Of a stretch of 64,000 nucleotides of DNA, positions 20,545 through 32,169 are shown piece by piece (positions within the stretch are counted from its first letter, which is position 1; every line of letters starts with the position of its first letter). The stretch comes from Margaritifera margaritifera. Lineage: Eukaryota > Mollusca > Bivalvia > Unionida > Margaritiferidae. Location: assembly GCA_029931535.1 (NCBI GenBank), contig JAQPZY010001234.1, forward strand, positions 895,501 to 959,500, read 5' to 3'. The translations under genes were made by a program, and so were the position numbers. The notes below the pieces were generated by a model that searched no databases, had not been told where the DNA came from, and worked only from the letters and a program-made list of their open reading frames with translations.

Positions 20545-20610
20545 ATACCGACATACATGGCCGAATGGCCGCACACGTCGTTAATTCAAAAATCAATCAA
20601 TCAGACCTGA
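20545..20610 (+). mobile_element. Solo LINE 3' tail
   Basis: It carries ACATGGCCGAATGGCCGCAC (20553) and ends in AATCAATCAATCAG. This is the same terminal hairpin and tail as at 19734-19790, without the rest of the element. Confidence 0.6.
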
Positions 20611-20634
20611 TTGATCCGCCGAACACTAGAATCC

Positions 20635-21300
20635 GCAAGAGACACAGATTTGAGCCGCCAGATCGTCTGAGGCCGTTCCTGGTTTCGCCCATAGAGGGTA
20701 GCCCTTTTTAGGGCTTAAAGATTACTAAAATTGCGAAAGGGTTCTCATTTCGGCTCTGAAAACCCATTTTGATAATAACTCAATATGCAAATACGATCCA
20801 TTCACCCACCGTTCCAAAAGATCACTTGATATTATCTAATTAAGATCACACAAATAAAAACAATGGGTTACATTAACCCGGTGTTGATATAGTGTTTTCG
20901 GAAAAAAATTCAAGTACACTATGTACACTAAATTCAAAATGTGGCAGAGAGTAGAAAAATTTGTTAAACTGTTTAGATTGCTCTAATTACAATATGTGGC
21001 TAACACACAATTGGTTACTAGGGACAGCCCGAATTTAGCTAACTGGGCGGAATTTGATCATGTACGTTCATGGCATTTCAGTACTTTCGTTCCGCCTCGC
21101 GCCTCTTTTGCCTAGTACGCGCAGCCTTTCCACTGCAGACATTTAATTAATTAGTGCGCTGTGTGCACACCAGTAATCCTGTACATAGTGGCTCCATTCT
21201 TATGTACAGGTATTTTCCCTGAATAAGCGTGCTGAATGGTGACGTGAATGGATCATTTGGCCGATATACGTCAAAAATCCAAATATCAATCAATCAGACT
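20635..21300 (+). mobile_element. Repeat family P, copy 1
   Basis: It aligns in order with 22300-22830. Shared blocks are CAAATACGATCCATT, the ACTATGTACAC block, ACAATATGTGGCTAACACAC, AGGGACAGCCCGAATT and GAATTTGATCATGTACG. It contains a perfect hairpin AGCCCT-TTTT-AGGGCT at 20700-20715. It ends near CAATCAATCAG (about 21300), as LINE tails here do. Unknown family; I infer a LINE 3' region. Confidence 0.55.
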
Positions 21301-21600
21301 TGCCACGACTCTACTGCTCACAGAGACGGATCAGAAAGATAGGTAGAGATGGAAACAATGGTACCTATCCAGGCCCTGAGTGCAATCAAAGACTTAGGCC
21401 TTAGTATTGCATCAGGGTGGATCCTAAGTATCCAAGCAAAGCGGACAGCACTTTTGCTTATATGGGAGGAACCAACAATCTGCAAGAGATATAGTCCGTA
21501 AAGAAAACCGGAACAGGGAGAAATAATGCAGGCACTGAGGGAGTAGTTTACGCAGACCCAGTTTACGTCGAGCACCCCTACCACTGGACCCAGACCATCA

Positions 21601-22271
21601 ATGCCTCCACCTTCAACAACAACAACAACAACAATAACAACAACACCTCCAGCTCCGAATATCGAAGTTACATCAGGGGGCGAGGCAGGGAAGGGAGGAA
21701 GAGAGAAAGGGGGAAAACAAAATGAAAGAGGATCAAGAGGTACCACAGAAAGAGGCGGAAAAGAAGAAACCACCTACACCACGTACTCCAGCTACACCAC
21801 AGACGACGCCCAAGCAACCGGGGAAGCAGCCGGAAAGAAAAGAAGCGGAAGCGTGCAAATTACCCCCACTTCTTCCAACGCCGAAACCACAACCGGAAAA
21901 ACATAGGCGAAAGGAGACAAACTAACAGGGACAAAGAACTGAAGTACAAAGCGGAGCAATATCTTCTAGACCAGTTTACTCATCTGGGTATAGTCAAGAT
22001 GCTGGATGATGGGACAGAGGAAACGGTAGGGCGCCACATAGATGATGTCCAGATGTTACTTACAGCACGAAAGAAGCTAAAGTGCGATGGCCAGTTACCG
22101 AAGAACATGAGAGACAGCGCTAAAAAAGCATTGGAAAACATCAGGAAGATGGGACAAAAGTACAGCGAATGTCCACTACCATTAGTGATACTGATGCTCA
22201 AAGATGTGCTTGACATCTTTAAACTCTCAAGAACTATCTTAAAGATTTGGTCCCGTTCTACCACTTCATAA
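21601..22271 (+). pseudogene. Unrecognised retroelement ORF remnant
   Basis: Two overlapping frames at 21601-21925 give low-complexity Thr/Pro/Lys/Glu-rich text. A third frame, 21999-22271, reads like a globular or coiled helical protein (VGRHIDDVQMLLTARKKLKC, AKKALENIRKMGQK, VILMLKDVLDIFKLSR). A disordered region followed by a helical domain is typical of LINE ORF1 proteins, and family P copy 2 begins right after it. I do not recognise the family. Stops and frame changes make it non-functional. Confidence 0.35.
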
Positions 22272-22299
22272 TAGCAGACATCATCGAACCAGACAGCGC

Positions 22300-22830
22300 T
22301 AAGGCCCGCAACCGACGAAAATTCGACCCGCCTGAAAAGCTGAAGCCGTTCCTGATTCCGCCAACTGAGGTTTCACCTATGCCCTTTTAAGAGCTAAAGA
22401 ATTGCCTTTTGTGCCATGGATTTTCATTCTGGCTTTGAAATCCCATTTCGATAACAGCTCACTTATTACGCAAATACGATCCATTTTCCACCATTTTAAA
22501 ATGATCACTCGATATTACCTAATTAAGATTACAAAAATTATCATCGGTTACTCAGACCCGGGTTTGAGATTTTTTTTTCGGAAAACTAAAAGTACACTAT
22601 GTACACAAAAGTTTAAAAATGGAATATAGTAGGAAAATATGGAATACAGGAATATAGAAGGAAAATCTGGAATACAGGATCTCAATTACAATATGTGGCT
22701 AACACACAATTGGTTGCTAGGGACAGCCCGAATTAGCTAACTGCAGAATTTGATCATGTACGTCTATGGCCTTTCAGCTTACTCTAAGTCCGTGCAGCCT
22801 CCCTCTCCAGACATATAATTGAATAGCGTG
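22300..22830 (+). mobile_element. Repeat family P, copy 2
   Basis: The partner of 20635-21165, with the same blocks in the same order and spacing. The hairpin seen in copy 1 is degraded here to GCCCTTTTAAGAGC (22382-22395). Confidence 0.55.
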
Positions 22831-23099
22831 CCGTGCACACAGTAATGCGTCAGATGGGTTTGCAGCCCGGCAACTCATCTGACGAGTAAATTACACACCC
22901 TCCCATATCGCGCCGCCAATAAACACTCAAAGTGGGGAAACCATGCAGCGAGTGAGTGGTTGGTATTTATTAAGTTGGGCTCTGTGCGCCCATTAACTAC
23001 TGTCCGAACACGAGTCTAATGTAAGTTCAGTTAGCAGACTTGGCATTCATCGTCGGTCATGCGTAGATATAAGAAAAAAACCCAAAGATGACAACTCAG

Positions 23100-23880
23100 C
23101 ACTGCAGAGTGGGAAAATTGAGAGAGGCCATCAGTTTGATGGAGAGTGTGGAGCACCTCCTGGGTCTGGTTGAAAAACTGACGTTTTACCGAAACAAGCT
23201 GCATCTAAAGAGGGAGACGAGGGAGCAAAAGAATTTATCAGAGAAATGATGATCGATGAAGTGGAGAAGATCAAGGCAGTATGGGCGGAGGAGAGGGAGA
23301 AACGGAGCACCAGAGGAGAGAAAGGGAAATCCCGTGCCTGAAGTGCAATTGGATCAGGATCAAAGAAAAAATGAGGCAGAGGGGAGAAAAAGATTGGATC
23401 CCTGAAAAGTTGGAGAAAGAGGATTGGGAGAAGGAAGTCAACAAGCCTCCTTTTCAGATCAATCTCTCCGTCCGCCGCTTGACGGGGTACTTGTACGAGA
23501 TGTGCCCTTATTGTCCAGCCCGGTCCTGGAGGTGTAGTTATCCTGGATATCGATATATACCCATGATCCAGGACAAAACTCAACGGCCCTTTTCAGGGCC
23601 AACCAGATCGCTAGAAAAGCGAAATACTACTCAATATTATGACCAATTTTTGTTTGTATATTATATGTATGTCAATGTCTATATATGCTCACGACGCAAC
23701 TAAAACTTTAAACCCTCCCCCTCTCTTATGTTTGTGGGTATAATGTGTCTATAGACACTACCTACCATTGCTCGTTTGTGTGTGATAGTGTGTTTGTGGG
23801 TATAGTGTATCTCTAAACACTCTCACCCTTGCTTGTGTTTGATAGTGTGTGATATTTCATCCCCCTTCTTTTACATCATA
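23100..23880 (+). mobile_element. Repeat family H, copy 2 (canonical histone-type stem-loop)
   Basis: It begins with a short coiled-coil-like frame (LREAISLMESVEHLLGLVEK, about 23114). Then come the purine-rich Glu/Lys/Arg-rich ORF (23281-23703) and CCTGGATATCG with GATCCAGG (23541-23576). AAC and GGCCCT-TTTC-AGGGCC (23585-23600) follow, then AACCA and AGAAAAGCGAAA. The order matches copy 1 at 19847-20400. The stem-loop and its flanks match the metazoan replication-dependent histone mRNA 3' element. No histone reading frame precedes it. Confidence 0.55.
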
Positions 23881-23888
23881 CCCTTTTC

Positions 23889-24080
23889 GTTCGATAGTAT
23901 ATATGAAGTATTGGATAGTATAGTGCAGGGTATTGGATAGTAATCAAAACGTGGCGTGTTGGATTGTAATAAAAAAAAGTGGTATGTTTTATAGTCATCG
24001 AAAAGTGGTGTGTTGGATAGCAATTAAAATATTGGTGTTGGATAGTACTCAAAACGTTGGTGTTGGATAACAATAAAAAA
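23889..24080. repeat. Degenerate tandem repeat, about 30 bp
   Basis: About six imperfect units built on GTGTTGGATAGTAAT, with variable A-rich spacers. Confidence 0.75.
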
Positions 24081-24097
24081 TGTTTGCATTACCTTTT

Positions 24098-24332
24098 CTG
24101 TTGTGCCCCAGAATTTTTTTCAACATGGAAGCGGCCTATAACGGGCTCCAATTTAAACCTATGGCGTAATGTTAAGCTCCCTTATGCCCCAGATTGTCCC
24201 ACAAACTGAGGTCACAAATGTTTAACAATATTACAATGTAGCCTGAATGTTAAATTCCTGCTGTGCTCCAGACAGTCCCACAATGTAAACCTACGGCGTA
24301 ATATTAATTCCGTTGTGCCACAGGGTGCCACA
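24098..24332. repeat. Degenerate tandem repeat, about 60-80 bp
   Basis: Four imperfect units sharing TGTGCCCCAGA/GTGCTCCAGACAGTCCCACA and AACCTATGGCGTAAT/AACCTACGGCGTAAT. Confidence 0.65.
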
Positions 24333-24850
24333 TATTACTACTCCTGTTGTCAGCTGCTTTCGCGGCCGCCATTGCTACAACAATGACAATGTGGAATTTG
24401 GCGAAGCGCTTTTGACAAATTTCGTAATAACCTTCCCTTCGGGGTATGTAGCACCCTCTATCACTCGGCTCAACAGACAAAAACACCGTGTTATTTTCGA
24501 AAAAGATATACTCTGTCGCATTACTGTGATCAGTCACAAAAGCACACAGTCACAAACCCTGCAAACAGAAGGCACGCTGATTGCGACTCTTGGCGAGCGT
24601 GTTGGCGGACGTGTTGGCGACGGTCGTATTCTTTCCGGATCTGAAGATTTTAAGGAAACTGACATTTTTTTTCACTACATCGCCGTCTTTCTAGTACATC
24701 ACGGCGATTTGTTAGAGGTGCGTGGCGGCGTGTCAACTGCCCCCCACCCCCAAATCAAGATCCATATCACGTTCATCATAGATAAATTATAATGACCTAC
24801 TCCCCAAGAAATTCCCAAAGCTGATTTAGACCCCCATAGATTTCGCCTAA

Positions 24851-25315
24851 AAACGAATCTGGGAACTTGAAGACAAGCTGCATGCCGACGTCAAGGACCG
24901 GCAACGTGTCTATAAAAAGTATCAGTGTGTATCTAACGTGCAAGATAAAATCGATGTTACGCTTGGTAGCGTGGCAACTGCCACACGAGTTGCAGGACTC
25001 ACTTTATTACTCAGCGTTGCCGCCATCCCAATCACTGTTGTTATCGAGATCGTGGCTGCAACATGGACAGTGCCTGCACTTGTTGGCAAACTTATCTCCA
25101 TACGTCTGAAAATAAAAGCTAAAAAGCATAATGAAATCCACATTCTTGCAGGATCTAAAACAAACACTATCACGGAACACATATATCGAGCGCTTCAAGA
25201 CAATGCAATATTAGGGGATTAGTTACAACTTATCCTCGTTGAATGCGAAAAGTGCCCGTCATACAAAGAGGAGATGCGATCGCACGCAGAAAAAGAGCAT
25301 GAATCAGTATATATC
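24851..25315 (+). pseudogene. Hydrophobic-core ORF, mobile-element-associated type
   Basis: The frame is open from 24851 to a TAG at 25220 and then continues in the same frame to about 25310. Order: a charged helical start (IWELEDKLHADVKDRQRVYK), two adjacent hydrophobic segments (AGLTLLLSVAAIPITVVIEI, then a short WTVPALVGKLISI) and a Lys-rich stretch (RLKIKAKKHNEIHIL). ITEHIYRALQDNAI follows, and after the stop LILVECEKCPSYKEEMRSHA. This layout resembles a recurrent animal mobile-element protein (charged coiled coil, double membrane-like hairpin, KHEK-type motif, then a helix resembling LILxExEKYxxLK). The function of that family is unknown to me. The first ATG is not obvious; a GTG at 24938 opens the shorter frame. 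Confidence 0.45.
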
Positions 25316-25319
25316 AACG

Positions 25320-28150
25320 TGTTTTTTTTAATTTTATTTTAGCGCCTAACAGAGAACAAAAGACGCCACGAGTGCCATCGCCATCCTTTGGTTTCATCTG
25401 CAGCAGCATGTCGTGCGCCATCAGTGATTGTAGCAACATCTTTGTTGTGACTGCAAAAAAATCCAGTTCCAATAATGATTGACGTTAAAATTGTTAATAC
25501 AGTTAGTTAAATATCGGACAATTCTAAAACATAACTACTGACAGTACCCTGTAACGCCTCGCAATTAATTCGGAAAGTAAACTACTGGCTCATAACAGTC
25601 ATACATAAACTACCCATGATTTTAATCACACAATGTTCAACAGATTTAATTCATATTTTCGTAGTGATGGAAAATACACAGTGAAGTCTGCTACGATTTA
25701 ATGGACACGCATTTCAAGTCTTGTAAACATTCTTTATCAATTGCCTAAGATATACATGACTGAAAGCAGCAAACATTCGGGTGATGCAATCAGATGATCA
25801 ACACATTTCTGCGCTGCATTTCGGTGGTCTGTCTTAAAACACCCTGTAAGAGGGATTTATTGGGTCAAATTTTCGCTCGAGTTGTCATGCATTTAAGAAA
25901 AGGATCGACATGTGACAATGATGGTCGACACAGCAATGGGCTTAACTACTTTAAGGTAAGATCCTTTATTCTCTTACTCAGTAACCAAACATATGTTTTT
26001 AACCACCCCCACCCCCCTAAAACAAAAAGCCCCATTGCTATAACAACTTCCAAAGTATTATTATTTTAGAAACTTAATTGAAGAGACCGGGTGAACCGTC
26101 TTCGTGGGTACTACAACAAGCAGAAGGTTTAAAATGATTTTCATTATCATAATGTACATTATCATCCCTGGGGGTGGGGATCGGGGTCGGTTTTTTGGGG
26201 GAGATATAAAAATATAGAAAATATTCTTTTACATCTACTTTGGTACTTTTGTAAAGTACCAATTGTATTCCTGTACGCTTTCAGAATATATCGCAGCCGG
26301 AAGGCTGTTTTAACCCGTGGGTTATATACCTTAGTTCATCGTTTTCGTCATCAATACATGAGCATGTTTACTGGATCCTACCTTATATCTATTATTACAG
26401 ATTCAAATCCACTCAAACACGAGGTAGAAACAACCAGACTATGTAAGGCGGTTCATATGTGTTTCACTGTGACGCTATCGGTATATTTAGTCCGAGTTTG
26501 CCTTGATCTTTCCCACCCCATTTTAGATATTTTGACATTTATGTTGGGGTGGTAGATCAGAGCGCTTTGTATATCGAAAAGCTGGAGTTCGCCGAAACCG
26601 CGCAATGTCTGCATTGGGTAGCAGCTTACTACCGGGACAAGCAAACTTAAACTACTTAAAATCGAGCCCCACGAGTATAACATTGAATATATTTTTAATT
26701 CGTTGACAGACGAGACGAAACTACAGCGTCGACAAAATTTGACCTGATACTCTCTCAATCTGCATGGCTAGTCACATGACTACCCGAATCTCGCAATCAA
26801 CATATCCATGACGTCAGAAGTCCAATTACGTGATTTGAACAAAAGGCCCCTTTCCAATTTTGTTGAACAAAAGGTCTAAAATATTAGATGAAAGTCAAGC
26901 GCACGGTTTTCTCCGTGTGGCATTTTTACCACCAGATTTACATCATTGTGGCAGTGGTATTATCTTTCCAAAGGGAGGTAGCCCACAGTTATGAGCATGC
27001 GGTCTGAACATCGTTCGGTTATTTCCGTGAAGTTGAAAAATAACATCGGAAGCAGCCGTATGACTTGATGGATAATGCTCTTTTTGCGAGTATGGCACCT
27101 TAACCTCACATTCGGAATATCCTTATCTCTTTCCGATGTGTCGAATAACTTCGACTCTCTGAAAGAGACTCAGAGGTAACTGTAGTGATACGTCCCAAAT
27201 TCGTAAGTTTTGGGTGGCCTAACATCCGGCTAGATCTGGGAAGAACAGATTCTTATAAAATGATAAGTGTTCAAGACTAACACTTGATAATTTTTCAACA
27301 ATCAATGAAATATCTGTACTTTTTACTTTTAATGTTATTCCTGCAACTGTTTAATTAAAAATTGAAGAAATAATTCGGTTTCAATAACCAGCAACTATTG
27401 CTGACGTTATTCTTAGTGATGACACATGAGCTAGTCATTGTGACGTTTAGAAGTTATTATGACGTAATAACAACATCAGGCTTGAGGGCAGTTGAGGCCA
27501 AAAAATTATTTACATCCGAGGTTTTTTCCAGCATGCGATGGAAAAGGAAGAGGATGTTCGGATTGCTTAAGCTTCTGGGCTTGCGCAATTGATACCGTGA
27601 AAACATCCTCGTAACGTCTCCAACCATATTTTCGTAAGTTTGTCCGAGTTATTCCCCACTAGCTAGAAGGTAGTGAAGGAGAAGGTATATTTCTTGCCTT
27701 TTGAATAATTAATATTGTTGTGCAGTAGTCTAATCATGCAATGCACGCGTTATATACCCTGTCATTTGCATTTTAGCTGATTAAACGGTCAGCGTCTCGG
27801 TATCTACGTGTCCCGGTCTTTTTACTTTCCACGGATTGTAAGCATGTATCCTGTACACGCAGCACGTAAGTACTCGGCTTTGTGCCAAAATTGTTTCTTT
27901 GAAGTTTCTAGTGTTTCCACCAGAGTATTCATGATTTTATGTGAAAATTGTTTATTTGCGGTTTTAATACCTGCACGTGTTTTTGGTGACTAAAGTTTAG
28001 GGTCATGTGTCCTGGACAAATTTGCCTTGGGTTTGGCGCACTTAAAGTTGAGGTTCATCATACCACTTTTTATTAAAAATTGGTAAGTATTCATTCCAGT
28101 AATGGAAAAAATGGGGACCAGTGGCCACTGCCAGATCGAAAAGTGGGATG
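25320..28150. other. Long non-coding stretch
   Basis: No supported gene. It contains the dispersed repeat at 27110-27200 (partner of 283-365 in inverse orientation). Short ORFs here do not look like proteins. Confidence 0.5.
27055..27205 (+). repeat. Dispersed repeat with weak tRNA-like head
   Basis: 27110-27200 aligns with the reverse strand of 283-365. Just upstream, TATGACTTGATGGATAATG and CCTCACATTCGG sit at roughly A-box/B-box spacing but match the consensus poorly. Possible SINE. Confidence 0.4.
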
Positions 28151-28156
28151 CTTTAG

Positions 28157-28181
28157 AAAAAAAAAAAAAAAAAAAAAAAAG
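28157..28181. repeat. Poly-A tract
   Basis: About 24 consecutive A. No retrotransposon 3' end is evident next to it. Confidence 0.9.
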
Positions 28182-28276
28182 CAGGGGTTGCACACATATC
28201 ATTCACAGACACTCACACTGGATTTATTAATCTCTGCAATAAATAAAAACTTTTTCAGCATTATATGCTTTGAATC

Positions 28277-28412
28277 AGTCATTATAGAATCAGACTATAG
28301 TATGGTTTTCTAAGATTTCCTTGTCCACTAAAATAACTCCACTTTTAGGCCATGGTTATTTTAGTTGACGAAGAAATTCTAGTAAACCATGCTATAATCT
28401 GACTGAACAACA
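28277..28412. mobile_element. Fold-back MITE, about 135 bp
   Basis: The left arm (AGTCATTATAGAATCAGACT, then ATGGTTTTCTAAG and CCACTAAAATAAC) pairs with the right arm (GTTATTTTAGTTGACG, then TAAACCATGCTATAATCTGA). The arms are about 55 bp and imperfect, with a short loop around 28345. Confidence 0.75.
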
Positions 28413-28549
28413 AACTGGTTCAAAGTGCAGTGAAAGCCCGCAATAGCATGATGCATAGCAGAATGCCATCGTGCTGTGTACCATATCCTGCTATAGGCAA
28501 ACGAGTGAGTTAACTGAAGAAAATATTGCATGTGTATCCTTTTAGCTAT

Positions 28550-28568
28550 ACAAGGGGGGGGGGGGGGG
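28550..28568. repeat. Poly-G tract
   Basis: A G homopolymer of about 17 bp in AT-rich DNA. Confidence 0.9.
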
Positions 28569-28569
28569 T

Positions 28570-30170
28570 CACAAAACTACAGACTTTATTGATGATGTCA
28601 ACTTCTTGCATATTAAACAAGAATTACTTAAAACAGTTATTGCATATTTAATATTTATTTTTGAGGGTAGAGAAACCATTTATTGGTACATACATGTACA
28701 TATAAATGTATACTAAAATTGGCAACTTAAATGTAAACAGATATAGTAAATGTACTCACCAGTCACCAGCCGATCTGGTTGTAACTGTAATAGTAATTCC
28801 ATTGAAGATGTGCACACAAAAAATAATTTCTACAATATTTTGCTGGATCCATTCTAATCCAAATAAATTTCTTGCTAATGCACCCCCACTAACTTACGAA
28901 ACACTATTTCTGAAACATTCATATTTGCTGGACATGTCCAAAGGGCCTGATTTCTGACCGACAATGAAATGTATAAATCAGACATTCGGATTTTCTGATA
29001 AGAAACTTGGATTTAGGCTTGAAAAATTCATTCATGAGGTCCAAGGTATTGGCCTCGTAACGTACTTTAGGTTAACACTTGAATAGTTGTGTATATGCCG
29101 GGACCCAGTATGGGAGTAAACCATTCGATTTCATGGGTAAAGAGTGGTCTCCATAAAAACAGTTGATCCATTTTCTAAAAGACAGGAAAAAACAAAAATA
29201 AAAGAAATGCAATATTAATTGAAAATTTTATTCATAAATATGACTTTGCACTACTGCAGATAAAAAACAGGGAGTTGTATATTTCATTACAATAGCAAAT
29301 CCCTCCACATCTACAACTTAAATGATTCTGTTCCAGTCAGTGGTTCACATCAGTACAAGCTATACACATGTAGCTTCACCATTACAGTGGGTTGTGTATA
29401 TGAATGATTTGGAGCTGCTGTCTAGTCTGCGTTTCTGACTCTAAAATAAAAAGGAAGAGGACTGGGAGGGGGTGGGGCAACGTGGCAGTGACTAAAACTG
29501 CTCCTGACAGTTCGAGTGATAAATTTGTTTCAACAGGTGTGTGTGACGATTGATTAAGCAGGCATTGGTGGTCTATTGTTTCCCTTAAATAGGTGGGTAA
29601 ATTGATTTATAAATTCGGCTGAGAAACTTTTAAGACCTCTGCGGAGTAGTTGTATATAGTAAGGATTTTTATGAGGACTTACTGATTGGAAAAAATATAA
29701 TAAGTCAAATGTAGTTTTTCATTGAAAGCATCTTTGTTTAGTTCACAACTATACCATGATATAAGTTTCCACAATTTGTTCTGTCCATGTGGGATCAAAA
29801 GTTGTGGTCACAATGTCATTGAAAGATGTTTTTTCTTGAGAATCATGAGTTTATGACACTGCGTCGAAACAGAGGTGCAACAAAATACAAGATTGGATGA
29901 TGGTCAGTGCATATATCATTAACTTTGTGGTCCCCAATTTATTTATCTAAACCGATTACTCTTGGCAGCTGTTGTTTGAATACCTATAACCTTGATAACT
30001 TTATTCCCATTTAGGTTGGAGTTACTTCCCTTGAACTGGTACTACCATATAATTGATGTACAGGCACTTTTTACATTTTATCCATTGATTTAACAAGTGT
30101 ACATATAAATGACAGACACACCCTCATCTACAACTTGCCATTATTGTTCAGGTCAGGACACAATTTTATG
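28570..30170. other. Non-coding stretch
   Basis: AT-rich; no gene or element that I can support. Confidence 0.5.
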
Positions 30171-30171
30171 G

Positions 30172-30298
30172 CCCAGAATTTGATACAGACATAGTTGCAT
30201 GGGCCTTACTGGGGCAATTTGATACAGATATAGTTGCATGGACCTTACTGGGGAAAATTTTATACAGACATAGTTGCATGGGCCTTACTGGAGCAATG
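30172..30298. repeat. Tandem repeat, about 45 bp x3
   Basis: Three units, each with ATACAGACATAGTTGCATGG or a one-base variant, then CCTTACTGGGG. Confidence 0.85.
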
Positions 30299-30299
30299 T

Positions 30300-31485
30300 C
30301 TTGAAAAGTATTCCTCTCCAGATCAAGAGCCATGACCTGGAATTTGTGGATAAAACAAGGAGGATGCAGGGCTCCAAATTAGCAGTGGTCTGCTACTCCA
30401 AAGCTAATTAATTTCCGGTGGGAGTTTTCATGATTGCAGTAGTCTAATGGGTAGTAAAATTTAAGTTGTCACCAGTTATAGCTAATGCAGAAGGACTAGT
30501 TGAAGATTCAGCAGGACTAGTAAATTTCTCAATCTACTATAATATTCATGTATTTTCTAAACTCTTGATAAATTTAATGATTTCTTTTTGTAGACTAGTT
30601 GGCTACAAAAGATTGGTACATTTGTATTTACTGTTAATTTTAGTAACTCTGATTTCTGTTAAATATGGTGTTATCCATAGCTCACTCTAACCTCATAGTG
30701 GTGGATGTTACAATTAGCTGTTGTCAGTCCACTGAAATAAAGAAACCCATTATTGGTGGAAACGGTGTGTTTGTAGACCTCGAATAAATCACTGATAGCA
30801 AGTTTCCCTTAAGCCAAACATTTAGTTTTGTGACAATTTGTTGTGAAATTTGTAGCTCTTTTAGTAGGTATAAAGTGCTTAAAACAGAGCTAAGTAGTTA
30901 CAATGTAATTTGGAATTATTTAGCTCATGAGGAAATATTTTACAAGTAATTTCCCACTAAATATAACATTTTTGGAAATTCTGCACATTAATTGTTACAA
31001 AGGTGTGTGTGTAGAGAGTGGATATATTGCTATAACTTGGTTTTAGAAATTAGGCTTTGTGCGTTAGGGTTTGTATAATAGAGATAGATAAATGTCTGCA
31101 ATTCACACAGATCGAACATGGGTTTAGCTCAGCTTTATGCCTAGAAAGGTATTCAGGGAATGCTTTCTCTGGGGTCTGCTAGTTTCATATATAAGGTAGG
31201 GTCAACCATAGTGCAGTCGGTCAGCATGTAGAACTCGAAGGGTTAATATGGAATTAAATGTATAAAAGGAAAACCATTTTGCTTCTCTAATTCTCCAACT
31301 GAAAAGCATTTACATCAGATATGTTGTGCTACAACACATCTGACACAAGACCACTTGTTAACTGCTATGATTGCTAATGGCAGAAATGTTTACTGCTCAA
31401 AAAGATAAGTGATGGCAGGGGTTTTAGTGATCTGTCTGCAAAATCACTGACCTAGGGGTTACTGGATTAACGTTAATTTCAAGCT
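30300..31485. other. Non-coding stretch
   Basis: No supported gene. The short ORF at 30466-30690 is not protein-like. Confidence 0.45.
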
Positions 31486-31490
31486 GTGTC

Positions 31491-31712
31491 AGTACTGTAT
31501 ATACTCGCATATAAGCCCATACAAATGCAAACTGCATAGTCCCAGATCTGCCATCACATAATGCACCGGTAGATCTGGTTCTATGTAGTTTTTAAGGACT
31601 AATCAGTAGAACAAACAACATAGACCCTGATCTTTCGGCGCATTATGCGACAGCAGATCAGGGGCTATGTTGCTTGAATTTGGACTTGTATTATACATGA
31701 GTATGTACGGTA
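31491..31712. mobile_element. Fold-back MITE, about 220 bp
   Basis: Imperfect inverted arms. The left arm starts GTACTGTATATACTCGCATA and continues through CATAATGCACCGGTAGATCT. The right arm is its complement (AGATCAGGGGCTATGTT, then CATGAGTATGTACGGTA). A TATACTCGxxTATAAG-type terminus is common in animal MITE families. Confidence 0.7.
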
Positions 31713-31954
31713 AGTGCTCTGTAATGTGCAGAACTCACAGTATGGACCATTTAAAGGGGCTGAAAAAAAATTCACAACCTTCAGTAGATAAATAAAATAG
31801 TTGTCAACTTTTTGTATTTTTAAAGAAACAGCAATGAATCAATACATTGGTAACTTGAGATTCAGGAGCTAATTTGTACAGATAAACTCGTACAGATATT
31901 ATTGACCATAATATTGGTAAAATAATATCTGATTTAATTAATTGTCATAGACTC

Positions 31955-32125
31955 GTCATTTGGATCGAACCCTGGGTGGCAAGATTATAGAAATAGAATT
32001 GTAATGGGAAGAATACAAAGTGTAATGGTTGCAGTCAGCAATTGAACCAGGTTCTCCTGTCGCAGTCAGACATTCATACCACTTGATTAAAAGGTCTGGA
32101 CGAGCTAGGCTGATTAAGAAAGTGG
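31955..32125 (-). mobile_element. tRNA-derived SINE, copy 1
   Basis: On the minus strand, a TAATCAAGTGGTA block (A-box region, about 32098) is followed by CCTGGTTCAATTGC (B-box region, about 32052). The segment parallels the clearer copy at 32170-32365. A second perfect B-box-like GGGTTCGATCC lies at 31966-31976 on the same strand. Confidence 0.55.
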
Positions 32126-32169
32126 CCTCATATACCTCAGCTGTGTCATTCATTTCCCCTTACCATGAC

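Noticed and set aside
24313..24792. 159-codon plus-strand ORF
   Set aside because: It starts inside a degenerate tandem repeat, its composition is not protein-like, and no motif is visible.
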